Shown one piece after another: positions 33,850 to 43,900 of a DNA stretch of 64,000 bases (position 1 is the first letter of the stretch; each line of letters starts with the position of its first letter). The stretch comes from Sporothrix humicola (Eukaryota; Ascomycota; Sordariomycetes; Ophiostomatales; Ophiostomataceae), in assembly GCA_021396245.1 (NCBI GenBank), contig WNYE01000009.1, positions 310,001 through 374,000 on the forward strand, written 5' to 3'. The notes beneath the pieces were generated by a model that was given only the letters and a program-made list of their open reading frames with translations, was not told where the DNA came from and ran no database searches. Made by a program: the position numbers and the translations under genes.

Positions 33850-35291
33850 ATGGCCAAAAATATGGGCGTCCCCAACGCGTGGGACGACGACTGGGAGACA
33901 CAGGCCGACAAGGCCGCGGCTAGAGAGAAGGAAAAGGAAAAGACGACACAGGCAAAGAAGCTGCTGACCAAGAGCGCAGCTGCTGCCGAAGACGACGACA
34001 CATCGGGCATGACCCGCGCCGAGCGGTTAGCGAAACACGAAGAGAACAACAGGCGGTTATGGAACTCTGCGTGAGTCGCACACCCCGCGATGAGATACTG
34101 TTTACAATACTGACCTTGTGCAGGGACAACCCGGAGGAGTTTCACTTTCTGTCGGCAGGTGCGGCGCCTGGCGGCGGCGCTCTGCTGGCCGGCAGCAGCA
34201 ACAACACCGGCTCGAGCGGCCCCACGATCCTGTCATCAGCCTCGGCGTTCCGCCCACAAATGACCGTCTTGAGCCGAAAACCGGCGCCACGAATGATCCG
34301 GCGACGCGACCCAGTAACGGGCATTGAAGAGCTGACGATCCGCGACGACGCAGCCGAAGCCGAGGCAGAAGCGGCTGCAGCAGCCATGCGCAACAAGGAA
34401 ACACCAGAACAGATCCGGCAACGACAGCAGCGCGAGCGGGAGGCCAAGCAGCGGAAATACGATGAGGCACGAGCCAAGATTTTTGGAGAGCCTCTGCCGT
34501 CAAGCGGGAAGGACAGTAAAGAGGGCGCCAGTGCGAACGCCAGCGCCAACAACTCCACACCCGGCTCGCTGGCATCTTCACGACAGGCTTCGCCAGTTCC
34601 TCGATCGTCGGGCAACAACAGCGGCAGCCATACGCCGCCACAGTCACAACACGCCAACGAAAGGGGAGAAAGGGGAGGGTACCGAGGTCGGGGACGTGGA
34701 CGGGGCCAGGGCGGCGGCCACCGTGGGGATCGGGGAGACAGAACAAACGACGGCTTCGGCCGGGGCCAACAGCACCAGCACCAACAATACGACAGCAGCT
34801 TCAACCGACGGCAGATGCAGCCAGTCCAGAGCCAGACGTATCAAAATCAGCAACAACAGCAGCAGTACCAGCACCAGGTTGGCCAGTACTACCAGAACCA
34901 GAATCCGAATCCGAACCAGGGCCAGAACAGCGCGTCAATACACAACCAGCCGATATCAAGCGTATCCTACACTTCATTACCACAGACCCAACCTGCTTTC
35001 ACAAACACAAACACTTCAGCGCCAGCACCAACACGAGAGCTCTATGATCCAAACTACTCGCCAAAACCACAAGGCCAGCAGAGAAGGTTTGGAGGACAAG
35101 GACAGGGACAGCAACAACACTCTCGCGGCACAGGCAGCGGCAGTGGCAGTGATGTCACGGGCTCGCCGTTCCCAAGCCGGACGGGCACGCCACGTGAAGA
35201 AGAGTTTGTGGTGCGGGCGCCACGTGGGCCTGACGGTAGCGGCCGGGGCGGATTTGGCTTTGCCCGGCGAAGTGGTCTACAGAGTGGATGA
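33850..35291 (+). CDS. SUZ / SUZ-C domain RNA-binding protein
   Basis: Two exons, 33850-34070 and 34124-35291, with a 53-nt intron (GTGAGT..GTGCAG, phase 2) give 462 residues. The N-terminus (VPNAWDDDWETQADK) is acidic and Trp-containing. The SUZ domain (about residues 130-197) is marked by DPVTGIEELTIRDD and the classic end REREAKQRKYDEARAKIFGE. The middle is Ser/Asn-rich, then an Arg-Gly block (GGYRGRGRGRGQGGGHRGDR), then a Gln/Asn/Tyr-rich prion-like segment. The C-terminus EEEFVVRAPRGPDGSGRGGF matches the SUZ-C motif. SUZ segments bind RNA; SUZ-C is linked to localisation of such proteins. Together with RGG and Q/N-rich parts this suggests an mRNP or granule component in the cytoplasm. 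The domain call is confident; specific targets are unknown. Confidence 0.85.
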
Positions 35292-35498
35292 ACGAGCATA
35301 TATATCAACAAACAAGTAAAAAGCACAAAGCAAAAAATAGAAACAATATGAGGATCTCAATTTTGGGTATCATATCCTAAATCCTTTTTATGCATCCAGG
35401 CCATTTCGTAGACAAGTGAAAAGCTAGTAGAAAACAAAACAAAACACAAACGCCGGGTATGCATGCCAATATATATGTGTTAAAAAGTCATCACTCGT

Positions 35499-37364
35499 CT
35501 ACCATCCACCGCCAATCTTGCCGGCCAGCTGGACAACGTGCTCAGCGGCATCGGCGCCCTTCTTCTTGCTACCGGGCGCCGTCGACTTGCCGACATCGCT
35601 GACAACCTCACGGAAGGTCGTATAAACAAGCTTGGACTGCTCGATGCCCGTGATTTGGGCCCAGTGCGCCAGCGCCGCGCGCACATACGACGGGCTGATG
35701 CCGTCGACAAGGTCGTCTGCCTTGTGCGCGCCATTCCCATTCTGGTTGTTGGCGGAAACAATGCCCTCGTCCTCGCCCCCCGAGAAGTAGGCCTCGTCGA
35801 TCTCGGCGAGCCACGCCTTTTGCTCAAGCGGGCCGGGCTTTGCAATGGGGACGCTGTCGTCGCCCTTGACAGGCAGTCCGCTGGCCGTCCGCTTGCGTGC
35901 CACAACCACGTCGTCGTCCACCTTGATCTGGCCGCCACCGTTAGTGCAGCCGCCAGGGCAGGCCATGACCTCGACATAGGCAAAGTCAAGGCCGGCACCG
36001 GCACCGCTTGCACCACCGCGACGGGCACTGCCAACAGGGCGGCCGCCGGGCAGCCGTGAAGGACGCGCAGGCCGTAGCCGGCGCACCAGGTTCTGGATGT
36101 TGCGGAAGCCATAGTAGCGGGCTGCTTTGAAGAGCGGCGAAGCGCCCGTTGTGGGATCGGCGTCGGCAGCGGTAATCGAGTACTCGACGACGTCGACATT
36201 GCGACCGCGAGTTGTGTGCAGAGTGGCACCCGGGTTCTGGGCGAGGACGGACTGGAGGATAAAGTGGAGGTTGCCGCCAGAACTGCCGGCGGCGACTGAA
36301 GGATGGCGGCGGGAGGAGGAAGACGAAAACAGGAATTGGTCCAAGATGGTGTCCGGGAATGGAACGCGTGGTGTCGTCTCCTGTGGACTCGTCTTTGGCA
36401 GGCTAAAGAAGTCAATGCCGCGCGACTCGGCCAGCATCAACACTTCCTTGCTGGTAATGACACAGTCCACATCCCGCACGCCCTTGCTGCCTTTATGCGC
36501 CGCGCTCGGATCCCACGCGCCGTCCATGAGCTCTTCGCGGCTCGCCTCTAGCTTCTTGTCGAAACACGGCATCACGGCGACGTGCCAGATTCGGTCGGCG
36601 GGGATGCCCAGTGTACGGCTCAGTGTCGTCTTGAGCAGCGTGCCCGTCAGTGCCTGCGGCGACTTGACTTTTGATAAATGGCCAAGCACGTGAGGATGTG
36701 TCTTTTCGGCATAACAGACCCAGCCAGGACACGACGACGTCAAGAGCGGCCGGGCGACTTTGGCGGCACCATTCTGCTGCTGCTGCTGGCTCAGGACCTC
36801 ATCCGCACCCAGGACAAGCGTCGCGTCTCGTGACGCATTGGTATCCACCACCCATGTGAATCCGTTGTTGTGAGCACCACCTGACCGCAGACCACCAGGA
36901 CCGGAAAGCAAATGCTCCAGCATGTGCCCCGCCTGCTCTTCTGTCACACCGGGGCCACAAGCGGCCGCCAAGTTGGCTCGTGTCTGAGGGGAGACGCTGG
37001 CGACGTAGAGGAGGGGTTCGCATGAGTCGAGGCCTTGAACGGTCGGAAGAGAGGAGGAAGAGTTCGAAGGAAGAAGTTGAATGCCCGGCGCGGCATCAAG
37101 AGCCCTTAACACTTCGGCATGGCTCTGCAGGCTCACCAGCACGGCCTCGGCCGACGTGACACACCCAGAGCAAGCCAGACAGTCCGTCAGAGAGATCTGT
37201 GCCGGCCCTGCTGCGCCATTCGTCGGTCCATCGTCTCGAAAGACCTCGTGCTCGAGCGATTGTTGTGGTTCTGGGACGGTAGGAAGAGTCTCGACGGGTT
37301 TGATGCAGGCGACGCCGGGTGTGATAAAGTCGTTGAGGTCGTCGGCGGAGAGGATTGCACTCAT
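35499..37364 (-). CDS. nar1: Cytosolic Fe-S cluster assembly factor Nar1
   Basis: A single exon of 621 residues. The N-terminal cluster ligands are present as Cys20 (GVACIKP) and Cys62, Cys65, Cys68 (TDCLACSGC). The hydrogenase-like core has TSSCPGWVCYAEKTHP, VAVMPCFDKKLEASREEL, CVITSKEVLMLAE and MACPGGCTNGGGQI, supplying the C-terminal cluster cysteines. Nar1 is the [FeFe]-hydrogenase-like adaptor of the cytosolic iron-sulfur assembly pathway. It links the Cfd1-Nbp35 scaffold to the Cia1-Cia2-Met18 targeting complex. Length is slightly above yeast Nar1 (491) because of Ser/Gly inserts, as in other filamentous fungi. The protein ends GGGW, a terminal aromatic residue reminiscent of the targeting-complex recognition tail of CIA clients. 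The gene is convergent with the SUZ gene (207 bp apart). Confidence 0.95.
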   Translation of the reverse strand: MSAILSADDLNDFITPGVACIKPVETLPTVPEPQQSLEHEVFRDDGPTNGAAGPAQISLTDCLACSGCVTSAEAVLVSLQSHAEVLRALDAAPGIQLLPSNSSSSLPTVQGLDSCEPLLYVASVSPQTRANLAAACGPGVTEEQAGHMLEHLLSGPGGLRSGGAHNNGFTWVVDTNASRDATLVLGADEVLSQQQQQNGAAKVARPLLTSSCPGWVCYAEKTHPHVLGHLSKVKSPQALTGTLLKTTLSRTLGIPADRIWHVAVMPCFDKKLEASREELMDGAWDPSAAHKGSKGVRDVDCVITSKEVLMLAESRGIDFFSLPKTSPQETTPRVPFPDTILDQFLFSSSSSRRHPSVAAGSSGGNLHFILQSVLAQNPGATLHTTRGRNVDVVEYSITAADADPTTGASPLFKAARYYGFRNIQNLVRRLRPARPSRLPGGRPVGSARRGGASGAGAGLDFAYVEVMACPGGCTNGGGQIKVDDDVVVARKRTASGLPVKGDDSVPIAKPGPLEQKAWLAEIDEAYFSGGEDEGIVSANNQNGNGAHKADDLVDGISPSYVRAALAHWAQITGIEQSKLVYTTFREVVSDVGKSTAPGSKKKGADAAEHVVQLAGKIGGGW

Positions 37365-38443
37365 TGTGCCGGGAGGAGGAGGGGCGCAAAGTGGAGGTCG
37401 AGGTTAAAGTTGATGTGGGATCAAGTCAATGTCGGGGTCGTGGATGTGACGTTGGAGTAATTGAATGGAGGAAAAGGCGAAGGAAGAAAAAGATAAGATC
37501 TCAGCGCACGTTCGAAAGGAGTGATCGATTATGTGCGTATGTCGTATGTGCGCGTCGTATATGACTATGTGTGCAGCCCGTCGTCTGTTCCGGTGGTTGT
37601 TATCGTATGAAAGCGATCGCAAATCGCAGGTCGTGCTTTGAAATCGAAATGCCGTTAAATCAGAGAGGAAAAAAAAGTTTAGTGACTCTTCCCCTGTAGC
37701 CTGGCGTTTTTGGCAGGAGGGGAAGGCGGGATTGCGAGATCGGCTCCTTCTTTTTTGCGGGCGGGCAGGGTGGCGGATTTCCTTTCAGGGCCGTCTCTTA
37801 CGTCTTGTCGCCTTATCTTGCCAATTGCCTGGACGCTGACTGGCTGGCATGTGCGTCCACAGAGCCCACTAGCGCCCTTGCCACTTGCCCTGCAGCCATG
37901 TCCGTGGTTACGTTACCGGCCGCAACTGCTGGTTTCGGACATTTACAAGAGGGCTCGAATAGAGGACGACGTATTACGAGGAAAGAGAATACACTGAGCA
38001 CTACTTGTACATTGAATATGTTTATTTTTGTGACTTTTTGTCTTATTTTGAGCTATTTCTATCCTCTGATCTCTATTGCATATATGTGAAGACGATTGCA
38101 CGACCTAATGCATACATAAAAACAAGGCACACTCATCACACCAGCCAGAATAACGAGCAAAAATAACGGGAGTAGCAAGAAGAAAACGAATAATTTAGAT
38201 TTTAAAATTTTGAAGTTTGAATGGTAATAATAATGGTGACCGACGCTAGAAGACGATGCATACCCGTATTAAAAATGAAAATGCGTAGAAACAGAATGAT
38301 ACATGAACATGAGAAATGAGAATGAATGAGAATGACAAAAGGAAAACTGAACAGAAGAAATACATATCATCGCCAGGGCGTCCAAGTAAACCCCATGGCC
38401 GTAATTATACATAAAAAAGAAGAACACAAATGCGTGTCCACAA
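37365..38443. other. Intergenic region
   Basis: Upstream flank of nar1 and 3' flank of the giant Gln-rich gene. AT-rich from about 38.0 kb. No gene is recognised; short frames at 37710-38089 lack features. Confidence 0.5.
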
Positions 38444-41400
38444 TTAATCATGACGGAAGGTGCACTTGTCGCCCTTGGCACACTTGCCGCTGGCCCAGAA
38501 GAGACAGGCCTTGGTGCCGATGAGAGCACGGTTGATGCCGCGCAGATGGCTGGGAACATTGCCGTCATCGCGGTCGCGCTTGTTCCCGGGACCGTTGTTG
38601 AAGTTGTTGCCGTCGCCGCCATCATCGCCATACCGGCCACGGAACCGGCCACCACGACCACCACGACCTGACGAGCGGTTGTTGCCTTGGTAGTCGTTGT
38701 TGTTGCTGCCGTTGTTGTTGCCGTAGCCGTTATTGTTGTGCTGTGACTGCTTGTTGCCGCTATTGTGGTCATTGCCGCCGGCACCGCTCTGGTCCTGCTG
38801 TTGCTGGCCACCAGATGCCCATTGTGCAAGAGAGTTCAGGTAGGCCTGGTTCGCGTCGGCCGAACCGGCTGCCGGCTGTTGAGCAGCAGCCCCGGCAGCT
38901 GCACCGCCCATCATCGAAGCAATCATGGCCTGCAGCTGTGCATCGTTCTGCGAATCACCACTTGTAGGAGGAGCACCGCCTAGGGTCGTGAGAAGAGCGT
39001 TCAGTTGAGCATTTGCATCACCGGCACTGGCACTGCCCTGAGGCTGCTGTTGTGCCTGCTGTTGGTAGTATGCGTTCATGTATTGAGCATAGGCGTTGGC
39101 GTCGGCAGACTGTGCTGCAGGCTGCTGCTGTTGTTGCTGCTGGGGTTGGAGCTGGGCATAGTAGGCGGCCCATGCAGCCGTTGCATCCTGTTGTTGGCCA
39201 GCACCTGCTGCAGCCGGGTTGGCAGCGGCCGCCTGGGGTTGCTGAGCAAGGCGAGCCTGTGCTTCGGCCGCCTCAGCCTGCGTGCGCTCGCGCTGCTTCT
39301 CGCGGTTGTAACCCGTCCACCATTCTTTAATGCGCTCCGGGTCGGTAATGTAGGCAGGCGGCTCGGTGGCAGGGAAGGGCTTGCCCTGTAGAAGCAAGAA
39401 GACGCTCTCCAGAGCCAGCACAGCCTTCTGGACAGCTGGGTCCGAGTAGTCCTGCCAGCGGCATGCCTTAGGAGCAGCAGACAGATCGAGTGTTGGCCGC
39501 CAGTTCTTCACCGCATCAGACGAAAGAAGACGGACGACATCGTCACCACGGGGACCATTGAAGGACGTGATAGAACCGCCAGATTTTTGTTGTGATGCAG
39601 ATTGCTGCTGCTGCGGGTTCTTGGCGCCCTCAATCCGCTGGATCGCATTCCATGCAGCCCAGTTGGCACCATACTGCCGCTCCTCGTTCCAGCGCACCTG
39701 CACCTCTTGCAGTGTCTTGGACTCGGAGGCAGGGAAGGCAATACCCTTGGGCTGATCTGTGGCCAGTTCCGCGTGTGAGGCCGATGGCGACTTGGGCGTG
39801 GGCGGAATGTCCGAAGGATCGGTGTAGATGGCCATGAGAACCGTATTCTCGCGATCGGCCATGGCTTTGCTTTCCGGCGAGTCGACATCCAGCTTGCCGC
39901 CACGAGTGATATACGTCTTAGCCACTTTGTCGGCCGGCAGAGACGCGAAGCTGATGGGCGACGCTTCAAACCACGGCCGGTAAGGCAGCTCATCCTCTTC
40001 ATCGTCGTCCAGGTTCATACCGCCACCGTTGCCGTCCTCGTCGTCTTCTGCACCCGCCTGTTTGAGGCTGCGCTTCAGGGCCAGACCTTCAGACCGGTCG
40101 TCGCCGGCGTCACGGAGCAGGTACTTAGCTCTGCCCTCGTCTTCGCCTTCGTCTTTGGTGAAGATGCGAACCTGTGTGAGTTCGCTGCCCGTGCGCCACG
40201 TCACGCGCAGCTTGCGGCGGCTCTCCTTGCGCAGGCGCTTAGCCCTTTGCTCAGGAGTCTCGTTGGCCGAGGCGCTCTCGCTCGACGACGAGTCCGGAGT
40301 GGGAGAGGTACTCTTGGTCAACTTTGGTTTGGAGATCTCGTCAAGCAGCAGACCAAGCTTGGAAGACGACGACGACGAAGGGTCAGCCTTGGCCGCCGCT
40401 ACCGCTTTCTTAGCGCGGGATGCAGCCGCTGCCGCAGCAATAGTAATAGCCGAGTTATTAGCAGCCGTAGATGAAGAAGCAGCCTTGCTGGAGGAAGTCG
40501 TTGACGCGGGGGCGTCTGAGTCACGCTTGGAGGGCGAGCCAGTTCCGGATGCTTTCGCAGAGTCCTTACTCTGCGCATCGGCCTTGCTACCCGCCGCAGA
40601 CGAAGATGGCGCCGTCTCTGGCTTGATGATCGGCTTTGCAGCAGTCGGCCGCGTCTTTCCTGGCAGTAGTGCCGTGCCTGCCCACGGCTTAGAGGGGGCA
40701 GAGGCAGTGGACGATGTCGTCGTACCCGAGGAAGCAGTCTTGGCGACCGCCTGAGGTGCACCAGAGGCCGAATTGGTGGCCGACTTCTTTGTAGGGCGAG
40801 AATCTGCGGACTCATCCTCGCGTGGCCGTTTTGAGGATGAAGAGTCGGAAACAACTCTTGAGGCCGGTTTGGCTGAGGCTGCGGTTGGCTTTGTGACTGT
40901 CTTAGCAGGCGGGTCATCCGTGATATTGATCGCATTGGCTGCCGAGCCAGATGCCGGAGCAGCAGCTGAGGCAGAAGTCGGGGCGGGCGAGGCCGGCTTG
41001 GAGTGGATCGTCTTGGAGACAATCTCGCCAACCAGATCCTTGACCTCGGCATCGCCTTGTTTCATGAAGCGCTTCTGGATCTTGTCAAACTTGAGACGCT
41101 GGTTGAGCATCTCGTCGGTCACAGTCGTAAACTGGGACATGAAACGCAGCAGCGTCTTGGGCAGCTTTCCATTAAAATCTGCCGCATTGACGCAGTCGCG
41201 CAAGGCGGATACGAGGTTGGCAAGGAGCGGGCCGTTGCCGCCCAAGTTCTCAATGACCTGATCGCGACCCTTCTCGTCGGCAGCGTCGACAGCACGGTAC
41301 AGAATTTCTTGCTTTGAGGCAAGGGCGCGCTTGGTCTGCTCGGCCAGCTCCTTCTTGCCAGCTTCCTCGACCTTTTTGAGGCGCTCCTTGGTCTCCTTGA

Positions 41401-42457
41401 TGCCGTCATAAATGCCCTTGATGAAATCACCAAAGCTTTTGACCGCATTCCTGATTGTCGCCGGACTGTTATCTGTGACGTGGACAAAGCCAATGGCGTC
41501 CCAAGCAGCCGCATCGGCCGGGTCTGTTGGGCGAGTGGCACTACGGACCTCTTCCTCCTCATCGTCATCAGAGTCCTCGTCACTATCGGGCGACTCCATG
41601 GCAGCCGGGCGGCCCTGGGTCGTCTTGATAGGCTTCTTGGGCGTGTCGCCCAGTGAAGCAAACTTATACACCTTGGGCGGCAGGACTTTGCCCTGGCTCT
41701 TGAGCTTGCTGCGCAGCTCCAGCACGAGTGCCTCCTTCTTCTCTGCGGGCTGAGAACTGACAAGTCGGTCATACTCGGCAATTGTCTCGCAAGGCAGCGG
41801 ATCCTTGCGGCCAGGGAAGTGCTTCTTGCCAAGTTCCTTGGTTGGGTCAGGCAGGACGGCCGGCTCCGTCGTGCTCAGTGGCGGCTCAATTTGCACTACA
41901 TTGCCCATCACCAAGAAAGGCACACCCGGGAAGAGCTGCTTACGTTCCGCCGAGTCCGCGCCTTTAACGAGCTGAGGAATGGCTTTGGGCAGGCAGTCGG
42001 AGAGCTGTGGCTTCTTATAGACGGCCTTGACAGCCTTGGCACGTGCTGGGGCGGGTATCGGGGTAAACACGTTCGTGGTGTTTGGAATTGTAGGCACAGG
42101 TACAGGCGTCGCTGTCGGGATCTGAGGCACTGGGATGACCGAAGTACTCTGGACCGGTGTGTTGTAATGCGACTGCGCCGCCTTAGGCGTAGCCTTGGAC
42201 GTTGCAGGGGACGCTTTGGCAGGGGCTGCAGATTTGGCAACTTGAGGATATGTTGGAGGCTGGATAGGAGATACAGTTGGAGGAGCTGTAGTATGCTGAG
42301 CTTGTAAGTGCTGCTGCTTCTGTTGCTGTTGCTGTTGGATGTGTGGCTGCTGGTAGTGCTGCTGTTGCGGGGGTTGGTACTGATGCACGTGAAGCTGCTG
42401 GGCCTGCCGTGGTGATGGCTGCTGAGACTGTTGAGGCTGCTGTTGCTGCTGCATGTA

Positions 42458-42506
<49 letters not shown>

Positions 42507-43226
42507 TGCCATCCCTGATTGCCTGCCAGCTGCTGGTATGGCACCTGCCCTGGTTGCTGCTGCTGCTGTGGCCAGCCATTCGCGCCTGCCTCCAGAGGTG
42601 CTTGCTGCATCGTCTGTTGGGGAAGGTGCGACTGTTGCGGCTGCTGCTGGTCCAGGTACATTTGCTGCTGGAACAAATGGTCCGGCTGCACCTGCTGTTG
42701 TGGTTGTGTAGTGGGTGGCGCCTGCTGCTGTTGCTGAGCTGCTGCTGCTGCTGCCACCTTGGCCTTTGTCGCCTTGGTAGCCTTTGGTTTTGTGACCTTG
42801 GTGGCTTTCGGCGCGGTCGTCACTGCCGCTTTTGTCGCCTTTGCCGTAGTGGCGGCAGGAGCGACCGGTGAGGGAGTGGCTTGTTGGGGCTGCTGTTGTT
42901 GTGGTGGCGGCTGCAGCTGCTGCATCTGTTGGGGAACGGGGGTCATGTTCTGGGTATATGGGAGGTTTTGTTGGTGATGTTGTTGTGGCGGTTGCTGGAG
43001 ATGCTGTTGTTGCTGCTGCTGCTGGCCGGGCCAGTTCTGAGCCGGGCTCGGGTAGCTGCTGCCGGGTGCCGGCGAGTTCGTGCCATGTTGATGGCTGATC
43101 GTATCGGGAGTAAGGGTAGATTGTCGGGGCGCAGGGGACACGCTAGGTCGCGGCACGGCGGCTTGTCCTTGCTGAGGAACGGGAGTGGATGTTTGATAAG
43201 GATAATTGTTGACGTCGATCTGGACA

Positions 43227-43258
<32 letters not shown>

Positions 43259-43900
43259 TTGCTGACGCTGCTTATGGATCGCTGCTTGCTGCTGCCGGAT
43301 GAGCTCTTGTTGCTGTTGCTGCTGCCACTGCTCGTTACTGATCTGGCCAGAAAGATAGGATGGCATGCCGCCCATGTTCTCGTTCTGAACAGCAAAGCCC
43401 TGGGCGTTGTCGTACTGCACAGGCTGGTGGCCGACAAAGCCATGGCCCTGGGAAGACGGATCGAACGCGTGATGCTGTTGTTGTTGTGGATGCTGTTGCT
43501 GCTGTTGCTGCTGCTGCTGCTGTGGGACGGCAAAGTTCGGCGCAGGGGACCAGCCTTGCTGAGATTGTTGTGGTGGCTGCTGCTGCTGTTGCTGGAGATT
43601 CGCATAGCCGTTTGGCAGCTGCTGGAAAGCATGTTGTGGCTCGTGGCCAAAGGACTGAGGAGCAACACCGTTGCCAACACCGACGCCGACGCCAACGCCA
43701 GACGTGTCCGGCACGGACGACCACGAATCCATTGGATGGTGCTGCGCCAGGCTGTTCATGTCTAGGAAGTCGTTGAGATCGTCCCCGGCGGGCGCAAGGC
43801 CGTAGCCGCTGCCATCATCGTAGTCCATGGGCCAGCCAGTGTGACCCGCACCCTGCTGGGCCATGGTCAGGACTCTTGATTGTGGTGCGGTGGTGGCCAA
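38444..43900 (-). CDS. Giant Gln-rich PNUTS/Ppn1-like PP1 regulatory protein with CCCH finger
   Basis: A single exon of 1818 codons; a second in-frame ATG at 43864 (MAQQGAGHTGWPMDYDD) may be the true start (1806 residues). Residues about 80-600 are Gln-rich with pure Q runs. A TFIIS-N/LW-like helical region lies near 880-965 (LPKTLLRFMSQF, then KFDKIQKRFMKQGDAEVKDL). At residues 1232-1235 (40196-40207), in KLRVTWRTGSELTQVRIF, there is an RVxW docking motif for protein phosphatase 1. The C-terminal part has AAWAAYYAQLQ and poly-Gln. The protein ends with a CCCH finger (C-X7-C-X5-C-X3-H in ACLFWASGKCAKGDKCTFRHD shape). This order (TFIIS-N, RVxF/W, CCCH) is that of PNUTS/PPP1R10, the nuclear PP1 partner that acts with Swd2/Wdr82 in transcription termination. 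No intron is seen. Orthology is inferred from architecture; Gln expansion is unusual. Confidence 0.72.
42461..42502. repeat. Pure (CTG)14 / (CAG)14 trinucleotide repeat
   Basis: Fourteen perfect CTG units on the plus strand encode a poly-Gln run in the giant Gln-rich protein. Further mixed CTG/TTG (CAG/CAA) runs lie at about 43229-43270 and 43486-43521. The perfect run indicates replication slippage. Confidence 0.95.

Noticed and set aside
42881..43765. Leu-rich plus-strand ORF opposite the giant gene
   Set aside because: Poly-Leu and poly-Val result from reading the CAG/CAA repeats on the other strand.
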